DNA from: JANYLB01 sp963837715
GTDB taxonomy: Bacteria; Actinomycetota; Acidimicrobiia; IMCC26256; JANYLB01
Reading direction: 5' to 3'
NCBI GenBank assembly: GCA_963837715.1
Contig: CAWIOF010000002.1
Location: 1,426,001-1,490,000 of the forward strand
DNA length: 64,000 nt
Below, in pieces: positions 54,711-64,000 of the stretch (position 1 is the first letter of the stretch; each line of letters opens with the position of its first letter). The notes beneath the pieces are model-generated. The model saw nothing but the letters and a program-made list of their open reading frames with translations, was not told where the DNA came from and ran no database searches. The translations under genes were made by a program, and so were the position numbers.

Positions 54711-56287
54711 CGGCCGATCCCGCCGAGCTCGTCGCCGACCTCGAAGCCCGGATCCGACCCCTGGAGATCGCGGTCGGACAGGCCTGGTGGGACAGCTACA
54801 CCGACGCGTCTCCCGAGTCGGAGCAGCGCCGGACCGACGCCGAACTCGCGCTCCGCAGCGCCTACGCCGATGCCGACGTCTTCGCCGCGCTCACCGCCGC
54901 CCGGTCCGATCCCCCCACCGACCCGCTCCTCGCCCGCCAGATCGCGGTCTTGCACGACTCGTTCGCCCCCCATCAGGTCCCCGACGAGCTGCGGACCCGG
55001 ATCGTCGAGCTGGAGACGAGCGTCGACTCCAGCTTCAACGCGTTCCGGGGTGAGATGCACGGCGCCGCGGTCGACGACAACACGATCCTCGCGATCCTCA
55101 CGTCGAGCGCCGACACAAACGAGCGGCGTGCCGCGTGGGAAGCATCGAAGCAGGTCGGCGCCGAGGTGGCCGACCGCCTGCGCGACCTGGTGCGGGCCCG
55201 CAACGAGGCCGCCCGGGCCCTCGGCCACCGCGACCACTTCGCCCTCGCGCTCGCGACGGGTGAGCTCGACGAAGCCCGCCTCTTCGCGACCCTCGCCGAA
55301 GTCGACGCCGCGACCGCCGCGCCCTTCGCCGAGTGGAAGGCCGGCCTCGATGCCCGTCAGGCCGAGCGCTTCGGGTGCCGCGTCGACGAGCTGCGACCGT
55401 GGCACCTCGACGACCCCTTCTTCCAGGAGGTCCCGGCCGACGGCGCGATCGATCTCGATCCCCTGTTCGTCGACGCCGACCTCACAGGGCTGACCCTCCG
55501 CACCTACGACGGTCTCGACCTCGACCTCCGGCCGGTCGTCGAACGCAGCGACCTCCTCCCCCGCCACGGGAAGAGCCAACACGCGTTCTGCATCGACATC
55601 GACCGTGAGGGCGACGTGCGGGTGCTGTCGAACAACACCCCGAACACCCGCTGGACCGACACGATGCTGCACGAGTTCGGCCACGCGCTCTACGACACGT
55701 CACTCGACCCCGAGCTGCCCTGGCTGCTGCGCAGCGCCGCGCACGCGCTCACCACCGAGGGCGTGGCGATGATGTTCGGGCGACTCCCCCGCGATCCCGA
55801 GTGGCTCCGGGTCGTCGCGGCCCGCCCCGCCGAAGAGGTCGACGCGCTTGCACCCCGACTCGCGGAGTCGCAGCGGATCGCGCTGCTCGTGTTCGCCCGG
55901 TGGGTGCTCGTGATGACGCACTTCGAGCGCGGCCTGTACGCCGACCCCGATGCGGATCACGACACGTTGTGGTGGGATCTCGTCGAGCGGTTCCAACTCG
56001 TGCGCCGACCCGATGGCCGCCACGCGCCCGACTGGGCTGCGAAGATCCACCTCGCCGCCGCGCCGGTCTACTACCAGAACTACCTCTACGGAGAGCTCGT
56101 CGCGTCGCAGCTCGCGGCCACGCTCCGCCGCGAAGCGGGCGGAATCGTCGACCGCCCCGAGGCGGGTCGCCTCCTCGTCGAACGGTTCCTCGCCCCCGGT
56201 TCCGCGCTGCGGTGGGATCACCTCGTCGAGGAAGCAACCGGCGAACCCCTCACCGCCGCGCACCTCGCGGCCGAACTGGCCGGCTAG
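54707..56287 (+). CDS. M2/M3-type zinc metallopeptidase
   Basis: 526 residues from GTG 54707. Almost all-helical, with the gluzincin site MLHEFGHALYDTSL (HExxH) and the third ligand Glu about 35 residues later in LTTEGVAMMFGRL. NTPNTRWTDTM before it and PVYYQNYLYGELVASQL after it match the peptidyl-dipeptidase/oligopeptidase style. There is no signal peptide, so cytoplasmic peptide turnover is likely. Assignment between families M2 and M3 is uncertain. Confidence 0.82.
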   Translation: MTADPAELVADLEARIRPLEIAVGQAWWDSYTDASPESEQRRTDAELALRSAYADADVFAALTAARSDPPTDPLLARQIAVLHDSFAPHQVPDELRTRIVELETSVDSSFNAFRGEMHGAAVDDNTILAILTSSADTNERRAAWEASKQVGAEVADRLRDLVRARNEAARALGHRDHFALALATGELDEARLFATLAEVDAATAAPFAEWKAGLDARQAERFGCRVDELRPWHLDDPFFQEVPADGAIDLDPLFVDADLTGLTLRTYDGLDLDLRPVVERSDLLPRHGKSQHAFCIDIDREGDVRVLSNNTPNTRWTDTMLHEFGHALYDTSLDPELPWLLRSAAHALTTEGVAMMFGRLPRDPEWLRVVAARPAEEVDALAPRLAESQRIALLVFARWVLVMTHFERGLYADPDADHDTLWWDLVERFQLVRRPDGRHAPDWAAKIHLAAAPVYYQNYLYGELVASQLAATLRREAGGIVDRPEAGRLLVERFLAPGSALRWDHLVEEATGEPLTAAHLAAELAG

Positions 56288-56289
56288 TC

Positions 56290-57093
56290 GTGGACCTGGG
56301 GCTCAGGGGTCGAACCGCGGTCGTGGCCGGCGGATCCCGGGGCATCGGTCGGGCGGTCGCCGAGCAGCTCGCGGCCGAGGGCTGCCGTGTGGCGGTACTC
56401 GCGCGGACGCTCAGCGACCTCACCGAAGCCGAGTCCGACCTCATCGCGGCGGGCGCGACCGACGCCATCGGTCTGCAGTGCGACCTGCTCGACACCGGCG
56501 AGGTCGAGGCCGCGTTCTCGTTCCTCGACGACCGGTGGGGTGAGCTCAACGTCCTCGTCCACGCGGCCGGGCCCGCACACCTCGGCCGGACCGGCGACCT
56601 GAGCGACAACGACTGGCTCGACGCGTTCGACTCCGGCGTGATCACCCTCGTGCGCTGCGTCCGCGCCGGCCTCCCGCTCCTGCGCAAAGCCGCGTTCGGT
56701 CGGGTCGTGAGTGTCGCGTCGAGCATGATCCGGCACCAGAGCCCGGGCCTCATCGCGTGGACCGCCGCGAAGTCGGCCCTCGCGAGCGCGACCAAGAACC
56801 TCTCGCGTGAGCTCGCGGGCGAGAGCATCGTCGTGAACACGGTGTGCCCGGGGATGGTGATGACATCGGCGATCGAGGGATACCTCGCCGATGCCGATCT
56901 CACCGGCCTCCCCGAAGGTCCGCTCGAGGCCGCGTACGCCGCGATCGAGCGCGACTTCCACCAGCCGAACGACATCGGTCGCATCGGCCTGCCCGAGGAG
57001 GTCGCCGCTCTGGTCGTGTTCCTCTGCTCGGAGCTCGCGAGCTACGTCGTCGGCGCGACGATCCCCGTCGACGGCGGCAGCGACTTCTTCTAA
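56290..57093 (+). CDS. Short-chain dehydrogenase/reductase with Trp at the catalytic Tyr position
   Basis: 267 residues from GTG 56290, two bases after the previous stop. NADP-binding VAGGSRGIGRAVAEQL, LVHAAGPAHLG, the Ser strand VVSVASSM, and the end VDGGSDFF. The YxxxK position reads AWTAAKSAL, that is Trp-x3-Lys, which should remove the usual proton donor. The protein may be inactive, use another residue, or act on an unusual substrate. Part of a run of tightly spaced + strand genes. Confidence 0.85.
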   Translation: MDLGLRGRTAVVAGGSRGIGRAVAEQLAAEGCRVAVLARTLSDLTEAESDLIAAGATDAIGLQCDLLDTGEVEAAFSFLDDRWGELNVLVHAAGPAHLGRTGDLSDNDWLDAFDSGVITLVRCVRAGLPLLRKAAFGRVVSVASSMIRHQSPGLIAWTAAKSALASATKNLSRELAGESIVVNTVCPGMVMTSAIEGYLADADLTGLPEGPLEAAYAAIERDFHQPNDIGRIGLPEEVAALVVFLCSELASYVVGATIPVDGGSDFF

Positions 57094-57096
57094 GTC

Positions 57097-58302
57097 GTGT
57101 GTGACTGCCTCGTTGCCGTCGGCGCCGCAGGGACCCTGTTTGCGAAGAACAGCGACCGGCCGGTCGGGGAGGTCCAGGTCGCCGAGGGGTACCCGCGTCG
57201 GTCCGGGGGCACCGACCTGCGCACCCAGTACCTGACGATCGCCGACGCGGGTGCGGCCGCGCTCCTCGGGTCGCGACCGACGTGGCTCTGGGGGCTCGAG
57301 CACGGCGTGAACGAGCACCGCGTCGCCGTCGGCAACGAGATGGTGTTCACCGCCGAGGATCCCCGGTCGGCCCCGCCCGCACTGATCGGCATGGACCTCG
57401 TGCGCCTCGCCCTCGAGCGCGCGACCGACGCCGATGCCGCGGTCACCGTGATCACCGAGCTCCTGGCCCGGCACGGCCAGGGCGGCGCGGGTGAGACCGA
57501 TCCCTCCAAGGCGTACTTCTCGTCGTTCCTGGTCGCCGATCCGCACCGGGCGTGGATCATCGAGACGAGCGGGAGCACGTGGGCCGCGCGCGCGGTCGGG
57601 CCGGGCACCGGCGCGGCGATCTCGAACCGCATCTCCCTGAGCCACGACTGGACGCTCGCGTCCCCCGACGTCGAACCCGGAGCCGACTTCGACCGCTACC
57701 GACGACCCGACTCACCCACGGGCCACGCCGACCGACGCCTGGCCTGCACCCGACCCGTGGTGGAGCGGGGCGCCGATTCACTCTCGGCCGCCGACGTCGT
57801 CGGGGTGCTCCGGGATCACGGCGGCGCCCCGTGGGGACGGCCGACCGACCCGCCGGGGCAGGTCGCAGCGCCGCCTCCGGTCGACGTCGTACCCCCGGAC
57901 GGCGTCACCGTCTGCATGCACCTGCGGGGCCGCCAGGCCACGACCGCGGCGATGGTCACGTTGCTGCCCGCCGATCCCGACGCGCCCCTCCGGGCCTGGA
58001 TCGCGCTCGGCAGCCCCTGCGCGTCGGTGTTCGTCCCGGTGTTCCCCCCATTGGGCGTCCCGGTCGAGCTCGCGCGACCCGACCTGTGGGCCGCGTTCGA
58101 GGCGCTCCGGCCTGCAGTCGAGGGTGCCGACGGTCTCGACGCGCTCGCCGCGGTCCGCTCGGAGCTCGGCCCGCTGGAACGGGACCTCTGGGAAGCGGCC
58201 GATGCCTGCGCGGGTCCCGGCGACCACGCCGAGCGCGAGGCCTTCCTCGCCGGCGTCGGGCCCCGAATCACTGCGGCACTGCGGAGGATTCGCACGGAAT
58301 AG
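57097..58302 (+). CDS. Secernin-like C69 family N-terminal-nucleophile hydrolase
   Basis: 401 residues from GTG 57097. The chain begins V-C-D-C-L-V, so after removal of the first residue Cys2 would be the nucleophile, as in secernins and C69 dipeptidases. FAKNSDRPVGEVQVAEGYP, NEMVFTAEDP, LVADPHRAWIIETSG and NRISLSHDW are family blocks. It probably cleaves small amides or dipeptides. The gene ends in TAG, and the acyl-CoA ligase follows in the same frame. Confidence 0.82.
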   Translation: MCDCLVAVGAAGTLFAKNSDRPVGEVQVAEGYPRRSGGTDLRTQYLTIADAGAAALLGSRPTWLWGLEHGVNEHRVAVGNEMVFTAEDPRSAPPALIGMDLVRLALERATDADAAVTVITELLARHGQGGAGETDPSKAYFSSFLVADPHRAWIIETSGSTWAARAVGPGTGAAISNRISLSHDWTLASPDVEPGADFDRYRRPDSPTGHADRRLACTRPVVERGADSLSAADVVGVLRDHGGAPWGRPTDPPGQVAAPPPVDVVPPDGVTVCMHLRGRQATTAAMVTLLPADPDAPLRAWIALGSPCASVFVPVFPPLGVPVELARPDLWAAFEALRPAVEGADGLDALAAVRSELGPLERDLWEAADACAGPGDHAEREAFLAGVGPRITAALRRIRTE

Positions 58303-58323
58303 CTCGAATTCACCGCCTCCCAC

Positions 58324-58329
58324 TACGGT
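58324..58329 (+). promoter_or_regulatory. -10 element of the acyl-CoA ligase gene
   Basis: TACGGT, six bases before the ATC at 58336 that I propose as start. Confidence 0.45.
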
Positions 58330-58335
58330 CGCCGC

Positions 58336-59964
58336 ATCGACGCCACCCGCACGAGCACCGAGTACAACATCGCCGATCTGTTCGAGCTCGTGGCCGACGC
58401 GATCCCCGATCGCGAGGCGCTGGTGTGCGACCAACGCCGACTCACCTTCGCCGACCTCGACGAGCGCGCGACCCGTCTCGCACACCACCTGGCCACCCGC
58501 GGCATCGGCGCGGGAGACCATGTCGGGCTGTACCTGTACAACGGCACCGAGTACCTCGAGGCGATGCTCGCGGCGTTCAAGCTGCGGGCGGTGCCGGTCA
58601 ACGTCAACTACCGCTACGGCGCCGACGAGCTCCGGTACCTCCTGGTCGACGCCGACGCCCGCGCGATCGTCTACCACGGCGCGCTCGAGTCGCGGCTCGC
58701 CCCATTGGCCGCCGAGATCCCGGAGCTCGAGACCTTCGTCCGAGTCGACGACGGCACTCCCAGGTCGCCGGCGCAACCGCCCGGCGCGCTCGACTACGAG
58801 CACGCGCTCAGCCTCGCCGACCCGACGCGCGACTTCGGGCCGCGATCGTGCGACGACCTCTACGTGCTCTACACCGGCGGGACCACCGGGATGCCGAAAG
58901 GCGTGATGTGGCGCCACGAAGACGTGTTCTTCGGCGCGCTCGGTGGTGGCGGCGGTGGCGGCGCGCCGATCTCGACCCCAGATGAACTCGCGGATCGGGC
59001 CCGCGACGGACGTCGCCGGCGGTGCCTGCCCGCGTGCCCGTTCATGCACGGCACCGCCCACTGGATGGCACTCGGCGCCCTGCTCACGGGCGGGACGGTG
59101 GTGGTCTCACCCGACCGCAAGCTCGATCCGATCCGGTTGTGGCGGCTCGTCGCCCGTGAGCGGGTCCAGCTGCTCGTGATCGTCGGCGACGCGTTCGCCC
59201 GCCCGCTCGTGGAGGCACTCGAACAGCCCGAACTCGCCGGGGTCGACCTGTCGCGATGTTCGGTGATCCTCTCGGGCGGCGCGATCCTGTCGCCCGCGGT
59301 GAAGACGATGTTGGCCGAGCAGCTGCCGGGCAGCGTCGTCGTCGACGGGTACGGAGCATCCGAGACGGGCGGCCAGGGCCAGTCGGTGACCGTCGCCGGC
59401 GCCGAACCGAGCCCGACCCCGCGCTTCACGGTGAACGACCAGACCACGGTGCTCGACGACGAGCTCGCGCCCGCTGCGGTCGGCGTGGTCGGCCGCCTCG
59501 CCCGCCGCGGTCACATCCCACTCGGCTACTACAAGGATCCCGAGAAGACCGCGGCGACCTTCCCGGTCGTCGACGGCGTCCGGTGGTCGGTGCCCGGCGA
59601 CCACGCCCGCATCGAGGCCGACGGCACGATCACGCTCCTCGGTCGCGGCTCGGTGTCGATCAACACCGGTGGCGAGAAGGTGTACCCCGAGGAGGTCGAG
59701 GCGGCGCTGAAGGCGCATCCCGCGGTGTTCGACGCGATCGTCGTCGGCGTTCCCGACGATCGGTGGGGCGAACGGGTCGTCGCGGTCGTCCAACCCCGGC
59801 CGGGCGCCGCACCCGACGCCGCCGATCTCGGGGCCCACGTCCGCGCCCGCCTCGCCGACTACAAGGCGCCTCGCGACGTCGTGCTCGTCGACACCGTCGA
59901 GCGCTCCCCGTCGGGCAAGCCCGACTACCGCTGGGCCCGCGCCACCGCCCTCGACCACCGCTAG
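58336..59964 (+). CDS. AMP-dependent acyl-CoA synthetase (possible ATC start)
   Basis: About 542 residues if read from ATC 58336; 524 from GTG 58390. ANL-superfamily ligase with the P-loop YTGGTTGMPKGVMW, LSGGAILSP, VDGYGASETGG, the hinge GDHARIEADGTITLLGRGS and the C-terminal catalytic Lys in RSPSGKPDYRW. The residues before GTG 58390 (TEYNIADLFELVADAIPDRE) are conserved-looking N-terminal ligase sequence, and no ATG, GTG or TTG is in frame between the previous stop and 58390. Activates a carboxylic acid, probably a fatty acid, to its CoA ester. Confidence 0.88.
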   Translation: MDATRTSTEYNIADLFELVADAIPDREALVCDQRRLTFADLDERATRLAHHLATRGIGAGDHVGLYLYNGTEYLEAMLAAFKLRAVPVNVNYRYGADELRYLLVDADARAIVYHGALESRLAPLAAEIPELETFVRVDDGTPRSPAQPPGALDYEHALSLADPTRDFGPRSCDDLYVLYTGGTTGMPKGVMWRHEDVFFGALGGGGGGGAPISTPDELADRARDGRRRRCLPACPFMHGTAHWMALGALLTGGTVVVSPDRKLDPIRLWRLVARERVQLLVIVGDAFARPLVEALEQPELAGVDLSRCSVILSGGAILSPAVKTMLAEQLPGSVVVDGYGASETGGQGQSVTVAGAEPSPTPRFTVNDQTTVLDDELAPAAVGVVGRLARRGHIPLGYYKDPEKTAATFPVVDGVRWSVPGDHARIEADGTITLLGRGSVSINTGGEKVYPEEVEAALKAHPAVFDAIVVGVPDDRWGERVVAVVQPRPGAAPDAADLGAHVRARLADYKAPRDVVLVDTVERSPSGKPDYRWARATALDHR

Positions 59965-59967
59965 CTT
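59962..59967 (+). promoter_or_regulatory. -10 element of the DUF255 gene, overlapping the ligase stop codon
   Basis: TAGCTT, six bases before GTG 59974; its TAG is the stop codon of the acyl-CoA ligase gene. Confidence 0.5.
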
Positions 59968-59973
59968 GAGTGG

Positions 59974-62125
<2,152 letters not shown>

Positions 62126-62129
<4 letters not shown>

Positions 62130-62800
62130 GCGGGACGGCCGAAGGCGGCGAGCTCGTCGGCGAGCTTCTCCGCACCGGCCCAACCGAACACGATGAGCGA
62201 CTCGCCCCGCGTGTGGTCGATGTCGGCGAGCAGCTCCGTGGCGGCCTTGGTGCCGCCCTTCACGCTGCTGGCGTCGAGGATCGGGGCGGCGCCACCGTTC
62301 GGACCCACGCGGAACTGGCGGTCGTCGTAGTGACCGTCGCAGCCGAAGCGTCGGGCGAGCCGACGACCCCACGCCCGCTCCTCACCGGTCGGGGTGTAGC
62401 CGACGCGGGGCACGACGTCGTCGAGCACGGTGAGCAGGGTGTAGCCGGCGGGATGCGCCAACCGGCCTGCCACCAGCACGTCTTCGTCGGGGAAGGAGAT
62501 GGCCGCACGGCGGTACAGCTCCCCCACCATGGCCCGAACCGCCGGACCGGCGTTGCGGCCCCGCTTGGCGGCCCCGGCACCCCAGAGGATGCACGGCGTT
62601 CCGCCGACACGTTCGAGCGAGCTGAACAGGAATCCGTGGAGCTCGTTGTCCGAGGTGATGGTGGCGACCAGCGCGAACCGCTCGACCTGTGTGTCGAGGA
62701 GGCCGTCTGCTTCGGGCGAACCCGTAGCAGCGAGCAGCTGGCCCAGCTCATCGAGCTCGGCGGGCTTCAGGGAGACAGAATCGCGGGATTCGACTTCCAT
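62126..62800 (-). CDS. Conserved-looking protein of unknown function
   Basis: 224 residues from ATG 62800. It has an alpha/beta pattern loosely like an N-acetyltransferase-type fold: FALVATITSDNELHGFLFSSL, a basic stretch AGAAKRGRNAGPAVRAMVGELY, then DVLVAGRLAHPAGYTLLTVL and RLARRFGCDGHYD. No diagnostic acetyl-CoA loop can be confirmed. No signal peptide. Convergent with the DUF255 gene across the intergenic repeat. Function unknown. Confidence 0.75.
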
Positions 62801-62888
62801 CGGACCTGCATTCTTGCCGAAGTGCAGGGGTGTCCGCCAGTCAGATCCCGAGGCGTCGGGGCGCAGGGCCCGTGGCCAAGGCCTGGCC

Positions 62889-63269
62889 TCAGGCGAGGGG
62901 CCGGGCGGCGGCCATGTCCCAGTAGGCCGCGAGCCGGGTGATCTTGCCGTCGTCGTCGACCGTGAAGACGTCGACCGCATCGATCGCCATCCCGCCGTCG
63001 CCGACGTGCGCGTTGATGGTGAAGACCATCGCGGCCTGCTCGGCGCAGACGTGCACGTGCTGGACGTCGAACGAGATCGACTCGGCCATGCCGTGGACGC
63101 CGTCCCAGAACGCGGCCCGGGCATCGCGGCCCACGTGCTCGGGGGTGCCGACCGGGTCGAGAACGACACCGTCGTCGGTGAAGAGGTCGAGGAACGCCTG
63201 CTTGTCGGTGGTGCCGTAGGCCGTGCAGTACGCGTCGACTGCGCTTCGGACCTGCTCGGGAGTGGGCAT
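62889..63269 (-). CDS. SnoaL/ketosteroid-isomerase-like protein (NTF2 fold)
   Basis: 126 residues from ATG 63269 with GAGG upstream. Single cone-shaped NTF2-fold domain: AVDAYCTAYGTTDKQAFLDLFTDDGVVLD split by the first helices, then GRDARAAFWDGVHG and VDVFTVDDDGKITRLAAYWD. It is typical of small-molecule isomerases, hydrolases or cyclases acting on steroids and lipids. No neighbour fixes the substrate; it lies downstream of ppk2. Confidence 0.82.
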   Translation of the reverse strand: MPTPEQVRSAVDAYCTAYGTTDKQAFLDLFTDDGVVLDPVGTPEHVGRDARAAFWDGVHGMAESISFDVQHVHVCAEQAAMVFTINAHVGDGGMAIDAVDVFTVDDDGKITRLAAYWDMAAARPLA

Positions 63270-63298
63270 CAGGACCTCGGTTCAGCTCAGGTGACGGG

Positions 63299-64000
63299 TC
63301 AGTCGACGGCGATGCCGTCGAGCGAGTCGAGTGGCGGCGGGATCTCGGGGCGCATCTCGCGCAGCGTCTCCACCAGCAGGCGCGCCACCGCGACGTCGCG
63401 GGCCCACTTGTGGTCGGCGGGCACGACGTACCACGGCGAGTACTCCGCCGACGTTGCGGTGAGCGCAATCTCGTATCCCTCGTGGTACTCGTCCCACTGC
63501 TTGCGGGCCACGAGGTCGGACGGATCGAACTTCCAGCGCTTCTCCGGGTCGTCGAGCCGCTTCTGGAGCCGGCGGCCCTGCTCCTCGTGCGAGATGTGCA
63601 GGAACAGCTTGATCTGCGTCGTGCCCTCGTCGTGCAGCATCTCCTCGAACCCACGCACGTGATCGAGCCGCTGCCGGCGGCGTTCGTCGTCGATGAGGCC
63701 CCGGACCCACACCGTGACCACGTCTTCGTAGTGGGAGCGGTTCCAGATCCCGATCTCGCCCCGTCTCGGGCACCGGGCGTGGCACCGCCAGAGGTAGTCG
63801 TGGGCGAGCTCGCCGTGCGACGGGAAGTTGAACGCCGTCACGTCGCACCCTTGCGGGTTCACGCCGGTGAACACCCGGCGGATGGTGCCGTCCTTGCCCG
63901 ACGCGTCCATTCCCTGGAGGACGACGAGGAGCGACTGCTTCGCCTCGGCGTAGAGGTGGTTCTGGAGCACGGAGAGCTCGGCGACCAACTTCTTCAGCTC
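63299..64000 (-). CDS. ppk2: Polyphosphate kinase 2 family protein, 5' end beyond the window
   Basis: At least 234 residues; the start is past the right edge. Walker A GMDASGKDGTIRRV, Walker B-like IGIWNRSHYEDVV, and the lid and substrate residues in LFLHISHEEQGRRLQKRLDDPEKRWKF (split) and YVVPADHKWARDVAV. The PPK2 class phosphorylates nucleoside mono- or diphosphates from polyphosphate; the subclass cannot be set without the N-terminus. Confidence 0.93.
   Translation of the reverse strand, partial: ELKKLVAELSVLQNHLYAEAKQSLLVVLQGMDASGKDGTIRRVFTGVNPQGCDVTAFNFPSHGELAHDYLWRCHARCPRRGEIGIWNRSHYEDVVTVWVRGLIDDERRRQRLDHVRGFEEMLHDEGTTQIKLFLHISHEEQGRRLQKRLDDPEKRWKFDPSDLVARKQWDEYHEGYEIALTATSAEYSPWYVVPADHKWARDVAVARLLVETLREMRPEIPPPLDSLDGIAVD

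Noticed and set aside
58390..59964. GTG 58390 as the start of the acyl-CoA ligase
   Set aside because: It would remove conserved-looking N-terminal ligase sequence and would leave the -10 at 58324 about 60 bases away, unlike its neighbours; kept only as the fallback start.

Overview
The window is GC-rich DNA with strong G/C at third codon positions. It most resembles an actinobacterium outside the classical Actinomycetia, probably an Acidimicrobiia-type lineage, and it reads like a long-read or metagenome contig. Supporting points are a mycothiol synthase (mshD), an Eis-type acetyltransferase and an ANTAR regulator near polA (compare M. tuberculosis pdtaR-polA-rpsA). A separate trpF also sits alongside a plain hisA, where most actinobacteria have a single PriA. 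The lineage is inferred from gene content and style; no database search was run. There is no sign of phage, insertion sequences, integrases or CRISPR.

Layout. 1-8.8 kb: a likely rpsA start, a methyltransferase, a badly broken acyltransferase/SGNH gene, polA, a second acyltransferase/SGNH gene, an ANTAR response regulator and a coiled-coil protein. 8.8-17.4 kb: an acyl-CoA dehydrogenase, two tandem methyltransferase-like paralogues, a membrane sulfatase-fold protein, a PhoD phosphatase with a possible PHO box, tRNA-Leu(CAA) and a secreted neocarzinostatin-like/CnaB-like protein. 17.4-23.3 kb: a type II fatty acid synthesis locus, with fabZ divergent from fabD, a biotinyl-like protein, fabH, fabG, acpP, fabF and fabI. 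23.3-30.8 kb: two adjacent radical SAM genes, bcp, a START-like/MFS fusion, and a DUF1800-DUF1501 export operon behind a structured leader RNA. 30.8-35.7 kb: trpC-trpB2-trpF-trpB-trpA. 35.7-46 kb: a GH1 glycosidase, a two-component system, ygfZ-trpE-hisI, oligopeptidase B, mscL, a thioesterase and a hydrolase. 46-50 kb: hisD-hisC-hisB-hisA, with no hisH. 50-64 kb: eis, nth, mshD, rlmN, a metallopeptidase, an SDR, a C69 hydrolase, an acyl-CoA ligase, a DUF255 protein and a 5'-truncated ppk2.

Two patterns cut across the window. First, many transcription units begin with a TANNNT hexamer only 6-9 nt before the start codon, which points to mainly leaderless mRNAs. At three divergent gene pairs one symmetric ANNNTANNNT site can serve both directions. 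Against that background the roughly 120-nt folded leader before the DUF1800 gene stands out. Second, about 15 conserved genes carry one or more single-base frameshifts, mostly one extra G or C in a short run. This looks like sequencing or assembly error rather than gene decay. Those genes are annotated over their full span with the break position given.
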